Shown here piece after piece: positions 1-8,746 of a stretch of DNA of 64,000 bases. Under the pieces are notes generated by a model that searched no databases, was not told the DNA's origin, and worked only from the letters and a program-made list of their open reading frames with translations. The stretch is from contig NZ_JAKGTQ010000003.1 in assembly GCF_021568285.1 (NCBI RefSeq), positions 186,001 through 250,000 on the forward strand, in the 5' to 3' direction. This DNA is from Rheinheimera sp. UJ63 (GTDB taxonomy: Bacteria; Pseudomonadota; Gammaproteobacteria; Enterobacterales; Alteromonadaceae). A program made the position numbers and the translations under genes. How positions within the stretch are numbered: the first letter of the stretch is position 1; each line of letters opens with the position of its first letter.

Positions 1-501
1 TTAATTCAGCAACTGCAGCAGCAAGGCTATAAACTAGGGATGTTAACCGGTGATCACTCGGTACAAGCAGAACAATTAACCGCAGCGTTAAAACTCGACT
101 TTATGCACAAAGGTTGCAGCCCTGAAGATAAAGTTACCGAGATCCAACAATTAATCGCTGCAGGTGCCAAAGTACTGATGCTCGGTGACGGTATTAACGA
201 TAGCCCGAGCTTTAACGCTGCGCATATTTCGGTTGCGGTGCAATCTGGCACCGATTTATCGAAAAACCAAGCAGACGTCGTATTTTTAAAAGCCGATTTA
301 CGCTTATTACAAAATCTCCTACAAGGTGGCAAACAAACCGCCCGAGTGATCAAACAGAACCTTGGCTGGTCAGTGGGCTACAATCTGGTTATTATCCCCC
401 TAGCCGTTGCGGGTTTTGTTTCCCCTTACATTGCCGTGATTGGCATGTCGTTTAGCTCGCTGTTAGTGGTATCCAATTCATTGAGGTTACTGAAAAAATG
501 A
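1..501 (+). CDS. ccoI: Copper-translocating P-type ATPase CcoI/FixI, C-terminal part (5' end outside window)
   Basis: The reading frame is open from base 1. It is the end of a heavy-metal P1B-type ATPase of the inner membrane that supplies copper for assembly of cbb3-type cytochrome oxidase. Visible family marks are TGDH near the start, the hinge motif GDGIND, and the last two membrane helices with NLGWSVGYN and MSFSSLLVVSNSLRL, which match metal-binding helices of CPx-ATPases. The N-terminal metal-binding domain and the CPC motif lie outside the window. Assignment as CcoI rather than CopA rests on the 4-base ATGA overlap with ccoS and on fnr downstream. Confidence 0.9.
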   Translation, partial: LIQQLQQQGYKLGMLTGDHSVQAEQLTAALKLDFMHKGCSPEDKVTEIQQLIAAGAKVLMLGDGINDSPSFNAAHISVAVQSGTDLSKNQADVVFLKADLRLLQNLLQGGKQTARVIKQNLGWSVGYNLVIIPLAVAGFVSPYIAVIGMSFSSLLVVSNSLRLLKK

Positions 502-677
502 GCATTATCTATGTACTGATCCCGATTGCCATCCTGTTTGTGGCTATTGGCATTGGTATTTTCTTTTGGGCGGTGCGCTCAAAGCAATTTGAAGATTTAG
601 AAAAAGAAGGCTTAAGTATCTTGTTCGACGAAGATAAGCCCAAAGCGACACCACCGAACAAGCCTGATGAACATTGA
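498..677 (+). CDS. ccoS: Cytochrome oxidase maturation protein CcoS
   Basis: A 59-residue single-pass membrane protein: one hydrophobic helix at about residues 4-26, then FWAVRSKQFEDLE and an acidic tail, typical of CcoS (FixS). CcoS is needed for cofactor insertion into cbb3-type cytochrome c oxidase. The start codon overlaps the ccoI stop (ATGA) and the 3' end overlaps the next gene by 11 bases, so the three genes look translationally coupled. Length and sequence fit the family well. Confidence 0.9.
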   Translation: MSIIYVLIPIAILFVAIGIGIFFWAVRSKQFEDLEKEGLSILFDEDKPKATPPNKPDEH

Positions 678-1341
678 TTATGTCGCGGCGCTGCTGATTG
701 GTTTTTTAGGCAGCAGCCATTGTTTAGTCATGTGCGGTGGTATTGTTGCCGCCTTGCAATTTGCCATGCCATCCCAAAGTGCTTGGCAAAAGTTTCGCTT
801 ACAAGTGTTGTTAAGCCTTGGCCGCTTGATTACCTATGCCTGCTTTGGTGGCTTGGTCGGTTATTTTGGTGCGACCGCCATGGGCATAACCGGGGCCACT
901 TTTATTGGGTTGCGTTTATTGGCCGGCTTATTATTACTGGCGATGGCGCTGTATATTGCTAGGCTTTGGTTTGGTTTAACCCGCTTAGAGCGCGCAGGGC
1001 AAGGTTTATGGCGTTTCATCCAACCTTATACCAAACGCTTATTACCGCTTGATAGCAGTGGTAAAGCCCTAAGCTATGGCATGTTATGGGGCTTTTTGCC
1101 TTGTGGCTTGGTTTATTCGACCCTTAGTTGGAGTTTAGCCAGCGGCAGTGCCAGTAGCGGTGCACTGATCATGTTACTTTTTGGTGTCGGCACCTTACCG
1201 GCGTTACTGGTATTTGGCTCCGCGGCTAATAGCTTAGTCAAACTAAAAAACCAATTATGGTTTCGTTACAGCGCGGCATTATTGTTAGCGGTTTATGGTA
1301 TTTATACAATATGGCTTGCTTTGCATAGACTAGTTTTTTAA
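667..1341 (+). CDS. Sulfite exporter TauE/SafE-like family membrane protein of the cco cluster
   Basis: A 224-residue polytopic membrane protein with about six hydrophobic segments. The first helix carries [11 protein letters not shown] and a later helix has [10 protein letters not shown]; such Cys- and Met-containing helices are typical of the TauE/SafE-like or DsbD-transmembrane-like proteins found directly after ccoS in many gammaproteobacteria. The position in the ccoI-ccoS cluster suggests a part in copper supply or maturation of cbb3 oxidase. That role is inferred from context; the substrate cannot be read from the sequence. Confidence 0.8.
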   Translation: MNIDYVAALLIGFLGSSHCLVMCGGIVAALQFAMPSQSAWQKFRLQVLLSLGRLITYACFGGLVGYFGATAMGITGATFIGLRLLAGLLLLAMALYIARLWFGLTRLERAGQGLWRFIQPYTKRLLPLDSSGKALSYGMLWGFLPCGLVYSTLSWSLASGSASSGALIMLLFGVGTLPALLVFGSAANSLVKLKNQLWFRYSAALLLAVYGIYTIWLALHRLVF

Positions 1342-1376
1342 GCTGTTACCCTATTAAGGGAAAAAGGGTGTGTGTG

Positions 1377-2081
1377 ATGCAACGTTCAGCTATAAATTGT
1401 CAGGATTGCGGTTTTAGTCAGCTGTGTTTACCGTTTTCGCTCAGTGAGCAAGAAATGAGCAAACTTGATGATATCATTCAGCGAAAGCGCCCTTTGCACA
1501 AAGGCGATATGTTGTTTGAAAGCGGTAACGAGCTTAAATCGTTGTATGCCATCCGCACGGGCTCCTTTAAAACCTTTACGCTCACCTCACAAGGTGAGCA
1601 GCAAATCACCGGCTTTCATTTACCTGGCGATGTCATTGGTTTTGACGCCATCAATACTGAAAAACATGCCAGCTATGCTGAAGCCCTAGAAACCGGTATG
1701 ATTTGTGAAATCCCCTATCAAAACCTTGAAAATCTGTTAGGTCAATTACCTAAACTGCGCCAGCAAATGATGCGCTTAATGAGCCAAGATATTCAATCTG
1801 ATCAACAAATGATGTTGCTGTTAAATCGTAAAACCGCAGAGCAAAAATTGGCAACATTTTTAAATCATTTGGCTTCGCGTTATGGCAATCGTGGTTTTTC
1901 TGAAAAAGCCTTCCGGCTTAGTATGACCCGCAGCGACATTGGTAATTATTTGGGCTTGACCGTAGAAACCATCAGCCGCTTGCTCAGTAAAATGCACAAA
2001 GATGAAATTATTCAAGTTGATGGCAAGCTCATCACTATTTTGGATGCCCCTAGCTTAACCGCGCTTTCAGGCCAGTGTTAA
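1377..2081 (+). CDS. fnr: FNR-type oxygen-sensing transcriptional regulator (Fnr/EtrA)
   Basis: Crp/Fnr family regulator that switches genes to anaerobic respiration. The N-terminus has the Fe-S cysteine cluster [10 protein letters not shown] and a fourth Cys in MICEIP, as in E. coli FNR. The cyclic-nucleotide-like fold follows ([16 protein letters not shown]) and the C-terminal helix-turn-helix reads [20 protein letters not shown], including the ExxSR recognition helix. ATG at 1377 is preceded by AAAAAGGG; a GTG nine bases upstream (1368), also with a purine-rich site before it, is the alternative and would add three residues. Neighbouring cco genes, uspE and ttcA are typical FNR surroundings. 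Confidence 0.95.
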   Translation: MQRSAINCQDCGFSQLCLPFSLSEQEMSKLDDIIQRKRPLHKGDMLFESGNELKSLYAIRTGSFKTFTLTSQGEQQITGFHLPGDVIGFDAINTEKHASYAEALETGMICEIPYQNLENLLGQLPKLRQQMMRLMSQDIQSDQQMMLLLNRKTAEQKLATFLNHLASRYGNRGFSEKAFRLSMTRSDIGNYLGLTVETISRLLSKMHKDEIIQVDGKLITILDAPSLTALSGQC

Positions 2082-2125
2082 CGCCCCTTAACTTGATATA
2101 GCACAAACATAAATCCCACTTAATC

Positions 2126-2153
2126 GCTTATCTTGGTCTACACTTAGATAAGC
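2126..2153. other. Inverted repeat in the uspE leader
   Basis: Arms GCTTATC (2126-2132) and GATAAGC (2147-2153) separated by 14 bases lie 25 bases before the uspE start codon. It may be a hairpin in the 5' leader or an operator. There is no T-run, so it is not a convincing terminator for fnr. Function unknown. Confidence 0.3.
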
Positions 2154-2178
2154 TTATTGACTTAAGAGGGAAGCTTTA

Positions 2179-3111
2179 ATGTCTATTTACAATAATGTGT
2201 TAGTGGTTTTAGATCCGATCGCTGATGAGCAAAAAGCGCTCGATAGGGCCATCGAACTTGCCCGCAAGCAAGGCTGTCAACTGACCGCTTTTCTTAGTGT
2301 TTATGAATTCTCTTACGAGATGACCACCATGTTATCGGGTGACGAGCGCGAATCGATGAAACAGTCGGTGATTAAAGATCGCGAGCTTTGGGTCAAAACC
2401 TTATTAGAACAACCCAGCGCCTTGGGTTTAGACATCAAAATGCACGTGGTTTGGCACAATCGCCCCTTTGAAGCCGTGGTGAAAACCGTCTTAGATGATG
2501 ATTATGATCTCGTGATCAAAGGGACGCATGATCATGATGTTTTAAAATCGATGATTTTCACACCGACTGATTGGCATATTTTGCGTAAATGTCCTTGCCC
2601 AGTATTGTTAGTTAAAGATCATGCTTGGCCTGCTAAAGGCAATATCATTGCTGCCGTTAATGCCGGTAGTGAGCAAGAGCATCACCTGTCATTAAATCAA
2701 CGGGTGATCCACAAAGCACAACAAATGTCGCAATTACTCGATGCTAAGGTGCATTTAGTCAATGCCTACCCCGGCACCCCGGTGAATATCGCGATTGAGA
2801 TCCCCGAGTTTAATCCACAAGAATACAACGACACCCTTCGCCGCCATCATAAAGATGCGATATTAAGTCTGGCCGAAAAACATCAAATCAGCAAAGATCA
2901 ATGTCATGTGTTAGAGGGTATGCCAGAAGACGTGATCCCGAAACTGGCCAAAAAGCTGGATGCCGAAATGGTCATTATCGGCACTATTGGGCGTACGGGC
3001 TTATCTGCGGCGATCATTGGTAATACCGCTGAACATGTCATCGACCGCCTAGATTGCGATGTGTTAGCCATGAAACCCGCTGACTTTATTTGTCCGCTTG
3101 AAAAAAGCTAA
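2179..3111 (+). CDS. uspE: Universal stress protein UspE (tandem Usp domains)
   Basis: A 310-residue cytosolic protein with two Usp domains, about residues 1-150 and 155-305. The first domain ends with the segment TDWHILRKCPCPVLLVK and the second carries the nucleotide-loop-like GTIGRTGLSAAIIGNTAEHV. E. coli UspE has nearly the same length. It is linked to stress resistance and motility or aggregation phenotypes in enterobacteria. GAGGGAAG before the ATG is a good ribosome binding site. The fnr-uspE-ttcA order is also seen in E. coli, which supports the assignment. Confidence 0.92.
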   Translation: MSIYNNVLVVLDPIADEQKALDRAIELARKQGCQLTAFLSVYEFSYEMTTMLSGDERESMKQSVIKDRELWVKTLLEQPSALGLDIKMHVVWHNRPFEAVVKTVLDDDYDLVIKGTHDHDVLKSMIFTPTDWHILRKCPCPVLLVKDHAWPAKGNIIAAVNAGSEQEHHLSLNQRVIHKAQQMSQLLDAKVHLVNAYPGTPVNIAIEIPEFNPQEYNDTLRRHHKDAILSLAEKHQISKDQCHVLEGMPEDVIPKLAKKLDAEMVIIGTIGRTGLSAAIIGNTAEHVIDRLDCDVLAMKPADFICPLEKS

Positions 3112-3121
3112 CTATCAGACT

Positions 3122-3149
3122 TTGGTAAAGGCGCGAGGTTGGGTATAAT
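3122..3149 (+). promoter_or_regulatory. Probable ttcA promoter with GC-rich discriminator
   Basis: A perfect TATAAT at 3144-3149 with TTGGTA at 3122-3127 (spacer 16). It is followed by GAGCGCC, a GC-rich stretch at the expected transcription start. The same layout (GGTATAAT, two bases, GCGCCTTT) stands before mnmA at 58136. Inferred from sequence only. Confidence 0.5.
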
Positions 3150-3162
3150 GAGCGCCTTTTTT
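3127..3162 (+). terminator. Possible uspE terminator overlapping the ttcA promoter
   Basis: Arms AAAGGCGC (3127-3134) and GCGCCTTT (3152-3159) with a 17-base loop, then a run of T to 3162. The loop contains the TATAAT of the ttcA promoter. The large loop makes termination uncertain. Confidence 0.35.
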
Positions 3163-3179
3163 CTGGCGGGTAGTTACTG

Positions 3180-4100
3180 ATGTCGCACGCAGCACAAGCA
3201 AAAGCTCAATACAATCTGAACAAATTACATAAAAGATTGCGCCGGGGTGTGGGTCAAGCCATTGCTGATTTCGGCATGATTGAAGAAGGTGATAAGATTA
3301 TGGTCTGCCTTTCTGGCGGCAAAGACTCTTACACCATGCTCGATATCCTGATGAATTTACAGCAATCCGCGCCGGTAAACTTTAGCCTCATTGCCGTTAA
3401 CCTCGATCAAAAACAACCGGGCTTCCCTGCTGAGGTATTACCTCAGTATTTAAACCAGCTGGGTATTGAATATCTGATTGTTACTGAAGATACCTACTCG
3501 ATAGTCAAAGATAAAATTCCAGAGGGTAAAACCACCTGTTCGCTGTGTTCACGTTTGCGCCGGGGTATTTTATATCGCACCGCAAAAGAGCTGGGCGCCA
3601 CTAAAATTGCGTTAGGCCATCATCGTGATGATATGCTTGAAACCCTGTTTTTAAACATGTTTTATGGTGGCAAGATGAAGTCGATGCCGCCTAAACTGGT
3701 CAGCGACAACGGTGAGCATATCGTGATCCGGCCTTTGGCTTATTGCAAAGAAAAAGACATTGAAAAATACGCTGTTGCACGGCAATTCCCGATCATCCCT
3801 TGTAACCTTTGTGGCTCACAAGACGGCCTGCAGCGCCAAGTGGTCAAAGAGATGCTGCAAGATTGGGATAAACGCTTTCCAGGGCGCATAGAAACCATGT
3901 TTCAAGCCATGCAAAACATCGTGCCATCACATTTAGCAGATAAATCGCTGTTTAATTTCGCTGGGCTGACGAAGGGCGACGCTTTAATGACTGAGGGTGA
4001 TTTAGCATTTGATAAAGCGACTATCCCCAGCATTCCGGTTGGCTTAGAAATAGATAGCGATGATGAGCAGCCGCTGCTACAAGCGGTCGAGTTAAACTAA
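3180..4100 (+). CDS. ttcA: tRNA 2-thiocytidine(32) synthetase TtcA
   Basis: ATP- and Fe-S-dependent enzyme that thiolates cytidine 32 of tRNA. The 306-residue protein has the PP-loop SGGKDS at residues 45-50, and the cysteines that hold its iron-sulfur cluster: TTCSLC (C120, C123) and CNLC (C208, C211). [10 protein letters not shown] in the middle is typical of the TtcA/TilS group. Length matches the family (E. coli 311). The neighbours uspE and fnr are conserved. A promoter with a GC-rich discriminator precedes the gene. Confidence 0.95.
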   Translation: MSHAAQAKAQYNLNKLHKRLRRGVGQAIADFGMIEEGDKIMVCLSGGKDSYTMLDILMNLQQSAPVNFSLIAVNLDQKQPGFPAEVLPQYLNQLGIEYLIVTEDTYSIVKDKIPEGKTTCSLCSRLRRGILYRTAKELGATKIALGHHRDDMLETLFLNMFYGGKMKSMPPKLVSDNGEHIVIRPLAYCKEKDIEKYAVARQFPIIPCNLCGSQDGLQRQVVKEMLQDWDKRFPGRIETMFQAMQNIVPSHLADKSLFNFAGLTKGDALMTEGDLAFDKATIPSIPVGLEIDSDDEQPLLQAVELN

Positions 4101-4133
4101 CCCCTGATTATCGCTGCGCTTTAACTTGGCATC

Positions 4134-4310
4134 ATGCTGTTGGAGCGCAGCCTTTCGTTTGGCATAGCGGCGCGCTATGCCTGTTTGCCTTTGATAACCA
4201 TGCTGCACCTTGGCTTATGCGCATTTTGGCTGCTTAGCGGTGATGTCCAGCTAAACGATACCCAACAGCATATCGCAGCGCGGGCAATAGCGAGCAGCTT
4301 AATCCTCTAA
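4134..4310 (+). CDS. Possible 58-residue membrane peptide (weak)
   Basis: An open frame from ATG at 4134 to TAA at 4310, overlapping the 3' end of the convergent bax gene by 12 bases. The middle is hydrophobic (PLITMLHLGLCAFWLL) and could span a membrane. There is no clear ribosome binding site, and I recognise no family. An inverted repeat with arms GCTGCGCT (4113-4120) and AGCGCAGC (4144-4151) covers the start and may instead be part of the ttcA 3' end. Treat as doubtful. Confidence 0.2.
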   Translation: MLLERSLSFGIAARYACLPLITMLHLGLCAFWLLSGDVQLNDTQQHIAARAIASSLIL

Positions 4311-5174
4311 AAAACGTCGATTGTAACGGATCATGGCGGTTATCTCTTCGATGTACTCTTCACCGCGCTCAGAATAAGCATGCAGCCCATGCGCTAATGC
4401 TTCACCACGTAAGGGGCGATCTTGCTCACGCAACTTCCAGCGGATTTGGCGTAACGACTCATAGGTATGAAAAGTATTCAGATTATAAAAATAACTGCTA
4501 ATCGCTGCGGAGGCATCTTCAAATCGGGCCACTTCGTGAAACTGATCTTCAGCACGATTTAATGGCACCAGGCCACAGCCCTCCCGAAAGCACCATTGCC
4601 CAAAAAAGTTATAGCCTTCCACGGCAAAACGACTGGTACCCCAAGCCGACTCATTGGCTGCCTGCATTAAGACTAAACTCTCCGGAATAATATCCACGCG
4701 CAGCAGTAATTCTTGCAGCGATGCCATATCCGTTTCGGTAATATCTAAGCGGAACTCATCATACAAACTATAAAGAAAGGCATATTCGTCGATATGTAAG
4801 CGCATATTCTTACGCTTTTTATCTTCAATTTCTAATAATTGCTCGCGCAATAACAGCAAGCGTTGATTCTCGCGACGCACATGAGGACGCAAATAATCAA
4901 AAAAAGCTTTTTTCTTTTTGCGGACATCTGTAATAGCATTAAAGTCCGGTAACGGCCGAGCGGGGATTTCAGAGCGAGGATAAGCCAACCGCTGTAGCAG
5001 TTTTTTCTGATCAGCCTGCGATAATGCAGACAGCCGAGTTGGGATCTGCCATTGCTCGAAAGACTCGAGCGAATCGCTTTCTTTTAGTGGTTCGAGTTGG
5101 CTAAAAGGGCTTAACGTGGCAATCAGCACCCCTAACCAAAACAACACCAGCAATAATTTTCGGAAAAACAGCAT
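4299..5174 (-). CDS. Bax-like glucosaminidase-domain protein
   Basis: A 291-residue exported or membrane-anchored protein: an N-terminal hydrophobic helix (about residues 5-23) without an obvious cleavage site, a charged, coiled-coil-prone middle, and a C-terminal glucosaminidase domain. The catalytic region reads ANESAWGTSRFAVEGYNFFG followed by QWCFREGCGLVP, very close to E. coli Bax; the Glu of NESAWGTS is the likely catalytic acid. The domain hydrolyses N-acetylglucosaminyl bonds in peptidoglycan, so a cell-wall role is likely; the exact substrate is not known. Transcribed towards ttcA and apparently a single-gene unit. Confidence 0.85.
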   Translation of the reverse strand: MLFFRKLLLVLFWLGVLIATLSPFSQLEPLKESDSLESFEQWQIPTRLSALSQADQKKLLQRLAYPRSEIPARPLPDFNAITDVRKKKKAFFDYLRPHVRRENQRLLLLREQLLEIEDKKRKNMRLHIDEYAFLYSLYDEFRLDITETDMASLQELLLRVDIIPESLVLMQAANESAWGTSRFAVEGYNFFGQWCFREGCGLVPLNRAEDQFHEVARFEDASAAISSYFYNLNTFHTYESLRQIRWKLREQDRPLRGEALAHGLHAYSERGEEYIEEITAMIRYNRRFLED

Positions 5175-5400
5175 TAACCACCTTTGTCATGAAACAACAA
5201 TTCAACACTATTAGAACGTATTATTATTATTTAACCTGCCATTCTACCGCCTTAGTCTGCTAGATTCGACCAAAAGTTGCTACGCTGGGTTTTTTTACGC
5301 ATTTTATGCTGAAATCATTGCAAATTTAGTCTGTCTGATAAAAACTGGCTTAATAAGATTTAGCTGTCTGGATGGATATAACGGGGTAAATGGCGAAGAT

Positions 5401-6618
5401 ATGAAACCAATTGAACGTTCAACTAAGTTAGATGGGGTATGTTATGACATCCGTGGGCCCGTTGCTCGAGAAGCCAAGCGCATGGAAGAAGAAGGTCATC
5501 GGATCCTAAAACTCAATATTGGTAACCCTGCCCCTTTTGGTTTTGAAGCACCCGATGAAATTCTCAAGCACGTTATTCATAATTTGCCAACGGCACAGGG
5601 CTATTCTGATTCACAAGGTATCTATCCGGCGCGAGTGGCTGTCGCGCAATATTATCAACAACGGGGTATTCGTGGTGCCGATGCCGATGATGTTTATATC
5701 GGTAATGGCGTTTCTGAACTGATTTTGATGGCCTTACAAGGTTTATTGAATACCGCCGATGAAGTGTTAGTGCCGATGCCCGATTATCCGCTGTGGACTG
5801 CCGCGGTTAATTTAGCGGGGGGCAAAGCGGTACATTATTTATGTGATGAACAACAGGACTGGTATCCTTCACTTGAGGATATTAAAGCGAAGATCAGCAA
5901 AAAAACCCGTGCTATCGTGTTAATCAACCCGAATAACCCAACCGGTGCGGTGTACAGCCCAGAATTCTTACGTGAACTGCTTGAAATCGCCCGGCAACAT
6001 AAGCTGGTGGTGATGAGTGATGAGATCTACGACAAAGTCTTATACGACGGTACCGAGCATGTCAGCACGGCAGCATTAGCAGATGATTTAGTAATGCTGA
6101 CCTTTGGTGGCTTATCTAAAAATTACCGCATAGCCGGTTTTCGCATCGGTTGGTTGTTTATCTCTGGTGCGAAAAAGCTCGCCAAAAACTATATCGAGGG
6201 TTTAAATATCCTGGCCTCGATGCGCTTATGTGCCAATGTGCCCTGCCAGCACGCCGTACAAACGGCACTGGGCGGCTATCAAAGCATTAATGAACTTACC
6301 GTTCCCGGTGGCCGTTTATACGATCAAATGGATTTGGCGCACAAGTTGGTCAATGAGATTGATGGCGTAAGCTGCATGCGCCCAAAAGGCGCCATGTATC
6401 TCTTCCCCAAAATTGATTTAAAGAAATATCACATTAAAGATGACGAACTGTTCGTGTTAGATTTTTTACGGCAACACAAAGTGCTGTTAGTGCATGGTCG
6501 CGCCTTTAACTGGCCAGAGCCGGATCACTTTAGGATTGTTACACTGCCGCATAAAGATCAATTACGACAGGCAATTAGTAAGCTTGCACAATTTTTACCC
6601 AGCTATAGTCAAGAATAA
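5401..6618 (+). CDS. alaA: Alanine transaminase AlaA
   Basis: PLP-dependent class I/II aminotransferase that makes alanine from pyruvate and glutamate. At 405 residues it has the same length as E. coli AlaA and the same N-terminal pattern (LDGVCYDIRGPV). The cofactor lysine is K240 in FGGLSKNYRIAGFRIGW; NPNNPTGAVY and SDEIYD are further fold marks. It stands alone with a 226-base upstream region. The alanine/glycine:Na+ symporter downstream handles the same metabolite. Confidence 0.95.
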   Translation: MKPIERSTKLDGVCYDIRGPVAREAKRMEEEGHRILKLNIGNPAPFGFEAPDEILKHVIHNLPTAQGYSDSQGIYPARVAVAQYYQQRGIRGADADDVYIGNGVSELILMALQGLLNTADEVLVPMPDYPLWTAAVNLAGGKAVHYLCDEQQDWYPSLEDIKAKISKKTRAIVLINPNNPTGAVYSPEFLRELLEIARQHKLVVMSDEIYDKVLYDGTEHVSTAALADDLVMLTFGGLSKNYRIAGFRIGWLFISGAKKLAKNYIEGLNILASMRLCANVPCQHAVQTALGGYQSINELTVPGGRLYDQMDLAHKLVNEIDGVSCMRPKGAMYLFPKIDLKKYHIKDDELFVLDFLRQHKVLLVHGRAFNWPEPDHFRIVTLPHKDQLRQAISKLAQFLPSYSQE

Positions 6619-6652
6619 AACATAACGCTTTAACAGCTTCATCGGTAAAAAT

Positions 6653-6686
6653 GCCGTGTTTGACACATCACTGTTGTCAGCACGGC
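6653..6686. other. Inverted repeat between alaA and the symporter gene
   Basis: Arms GCCGTG..TGAC (6653-6664) and GTCA.CACGGC (6676-6686) form an imperfect hairpin 35 bases after alaA and 47 bases before the next start. There is no T-run. It could slow transcription from alaA or act as an operator for the symporter gene. Confidence 0.3.
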
Positions 6687-6732
6687 GTCAAGCAGGTATG
6701 CTCGGCCAGGTTGTAGCCATCTGGATAGCAAA

Positions 6733-8127
6733 ATGTCTGCTGAATACTTTTTTCAATCTCTGTTTGAAGCTTTTACGACGCAACTTGCTGCAGTCGTATT
6801 TTACGCCTTTTCCTTTAATGGCGTGGATATTCCCTTGGTCATGATTTGGCTAATCAGCGGTGCCATCATTTTTACCCTGTACCTCGGGTTTATTAATATT
6901 CGTGGCTTTCGCTATGCGATTGGCCGCTTATTCGCCAAACCAGAACGCGATAGCGCCGGTGAAATCTCCCCTTATAAAGCCCTAACCACCGCCCTCTCTG
7001 GTACGGTGGGTACAGGTAATATTGCAGGTGTGGCGATTGCTATCAGCCTTGGCGGCCCGGGCGCGACGTTTTGGATGATCATGGCCGGTTTATTGGGCAT
7101 GTCGACCAAGTTTGTCGAATGTACCTTGGCTGTGAAGTATCGTCAGCAAAACGCCGACGGCAGTATCTCGGGTGGCCCGATGTTCTACATTAAAGCCGCG
7201 CTGGATAAATACCATTTACCGCGCTTGGGCTCCGCTTTGGCCATCTTTTTTTCTATTGCTGTTATCTTTGGCTCGGCCGGCTTTGTGCATGTAAACCAAG
7301 GCTTTGTGCAAGTAGAAAGTGTAACGGGCTTTGATCAGCCCTGGCTGTTCGGGGTGATTTACGCGGCGCTAATTGGCGCAGTGATTATTGGCGGGATCAA
7401 AAGTATTGCCAATGTCACCAGTAAACTGGTGCCTTTTATGTGTGCCATTTACTTGCTGGCTGCCTTGGTGGTGATTGCACAGCATTTACCTGCCGTGCCC
7501 AGCGCCTTGCTGTTAATCGTACAAAGTGCCTTTGCGCCCGATGCGGCCTATGGTGGTTTTATTGGCGTGTTGATCCAAGGTTTTCGGCGCGCCGCTTACT
7601 CGAATGAAGCGGGCATTGGCTCGTCGCCTATCGCGCATGCGGCTGCCCGAACCAAAGATCCTATCTCGCAAGGTTTTGTCGGCTTGCTCGAACCCTTTAT
7701 TGATACGGTGGTGATTTGTACCATTACCGCTTTGGTGATTATTTTAACTGGGGCTTATCAATTACAAGGGCTGGATGGCGTACAAATTACCTCGGGTGCG
7801 TTTGCTACGGTATTTGATTGGTTTCCGATAGTCTTGATGGTGGCGTTGTTGCTGTTTGGTTTTTCAACCGTGCTTAGCTGGTCTTATTATGGCTTAACCG
7901 GCTGGCGTTACATTATGGGTACCGGCCCAAAAATGACCACGCTGTATAAGATTTTATTCTGTGGCATGGTATCGATGGGCGCAGTACCCAGCATTATGGC
8001 AGTGTTTGATTTTATCGATTCAATGATTTTCTTAATGGCGATCCCAAATATTCTGGCCCTGTATTTACTGCTGCCAGAGGTAAAAGCCGATTTAAATCGT
8101 TATTGGCAAAACCGCGTTAAACACTAG
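6733..8127 (+). CDS. Alanine or glycine:cation symporter (AGCS family)
   Basis: A 464-residue polytopic inner-membrane protein of the sodium:alanine symporter family. The typical blocks are present: ALSGTVGTGNIAGVAIAI near residue 90, GGPMFYI, and GFRRAAYSNEAGIGSSPIAHA near residue 290, followed by FIDTVVICT. It imports alanine or glycine with Na+ (family knowledge; the exact substrate is not readable). The chosen ATG has only a weak ribosome binding site, and an ATG at 6841 is possible but would lose a hydrophobic N-terminal segment. The location after alaA is consistent with alanine handling. Confidence 0.88.
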   Translation: MSAEYFFQSLFEAFTTQLAAVVFYAFSFNGVDIPLVMIWLISGAIIFTLYLGFINIRGFRYAIGRLFAKPERDSAGEISPYKALTTALSGTVGTGNIAGVAIAISLGGPGATFWMIMAGLLGMSTKFVECTLAVKYRQQNADGSISGGPMFYIKAALDKYHLPRLGSALAIFFSIAVIFGSAGFVHVNQGFVQVESVTGFDQPWLFGVIYAALIGAVIIGGIKSIANVTSKLVPFMCAIYLLAALVVIAQHLPAVPSALLLIVQSAFAPDAAYGGFIGVLIQGFRRAAYSNEAGIGSSPIAHAAARTKDPISQGFVGLLEPFIDTVVICTITALVIILTGAYQLQGLDGVQITSGAFATVFDWFPIVLMVALLLFGFSTVLSWSYYGLTGWRYIMGTGPKMTTLYKILFCGMVSMGAVPSIMAVFDFIDSMIFLMAIPNILALYLLLPEVKADLNRYWQNRVKH

Positions 8128-8174
8128 ATCGTGTTGAAGTAGCTAAGCCTGGTTGCGCAACTGAGACTTGTGCT

Positions 8175-8245
8175 GCCAATAAGAGCAACACCTTGCCTTT
8201 GGCGCTTCACGCGCGCAGACAAGGTGTTGCCTTAGCCGTATTGGC
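8175..8245. terminator. Nested inverted repeat between convergent genes, probable bidirectional terminator
   Basis: Inner arms GCAACACCTTG (8185-8195) and CAAGGTGTTGC (8220-8230) match perfectly over 11 bp; outer arms GCCAATA (8175-8181) and TATTGGC (8239-8245) add 7 bp. The loop is GC-rich. It lies between the ends of the symporter gene and yebG. There is no classic T-run, so the terminator function is inferred from position. Confidence 0.5.
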
Positions 8246-8265
8246 TAGGAAGGCTGAGCTGAGGG

Positions 8266-8604
8266 TTAAGCCGCTTGCTCGGTTTTACTGCTTTTCTTTA
8301 CGGCCGTTAACTCTGCTGCGCTTTGCTGCGACTTCTCGCTGACTTTAGGCTCTTTCGCTGCCGTTTTTGCTGGCGCTTTTTTGGCACCTAAGGCAATTAA
8401 TACCGCGTCTTTTTGCTGCGCTAAATATAACGCCAAGGTTTCAGTTTGTTGTTCGTCAGCGATTAAAGCGCTGTCTTGAAGTAATAGTTGCAAAGCATCT
8501 GCCGTATCGAGCATTTTGTCATAGGCATCCGCCTCAGCTTTTGAGGTAAACGTCATTTTTTCTACTCCATTTCGCTCTACAACATATTTGGTGATTACCG
8601 CCAT
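8266..8604 (-). CDS. yebG: SOS-induced YebG family protein
   Basis: A 112-residue small protein whose first 60 residues match E. coli YebG closely (KYVVERNGVEKMTFTSKAEA, then DAYDKMLDTAD). YebG is a DNA-damage-inducible protein of unclear biochemical role. Here the C-terminal 40 residues are rich in Lys, Ala and Ser, resembling a disordered tail and longer than in E. coli. A LexA box lies 21 bases before the start codon, so SOS control is read directly from the sequence. Single-gene unit convergent with the symporter gene. Confidence 0.9.
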   Translation of the reverse strand: MAVITKYVVERNGVEKMTFTSKAEADAYDKMLDTADALQLLLQDSALIADEQQTETLALYLAQQKDAVLIALGAKKAPAKTAAKEPKVSEKSQQSAAELTAVKKSSKTEQAA

Positions 8605-8624
8605 CGTTTTACCCTCTGCTAGAA

Positions 8625-8644
8625 AACTGTTTATTTATACAGTA
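8625..8644 (-). promoter_or_regulatory. LexA (SOS) box of yebG
   Basis: The sequence CTGT-N8-ACAG occurs at 8627-8642 with A/T-rich flanks (AA before, TA after), matching the gammaproteobacterial LexA consensus. On the minus strand the box contains TATACT and TATAAA, so it covers the -10 region of the yebG promoter, as expected for repression. Confidence 0.9.
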
Positions 8645-8746
8645 TAAATAAGACCCTGTCCAGCGCTCGCATCTGAGCTGTAATTGCATTACTATCATCA
8701 CTATAACAAGGCCTAATCGAACTATAGCGATTTCAGCGGAGGATTT

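Noticed and set aside
2093..2106. Possible FNR box TTGAT-ATAG-CACAA before uspE
   Set aside because: The second half matches ATCAA at only three of five bases. FNR control would fit the context, but the sequence is too weak to call.
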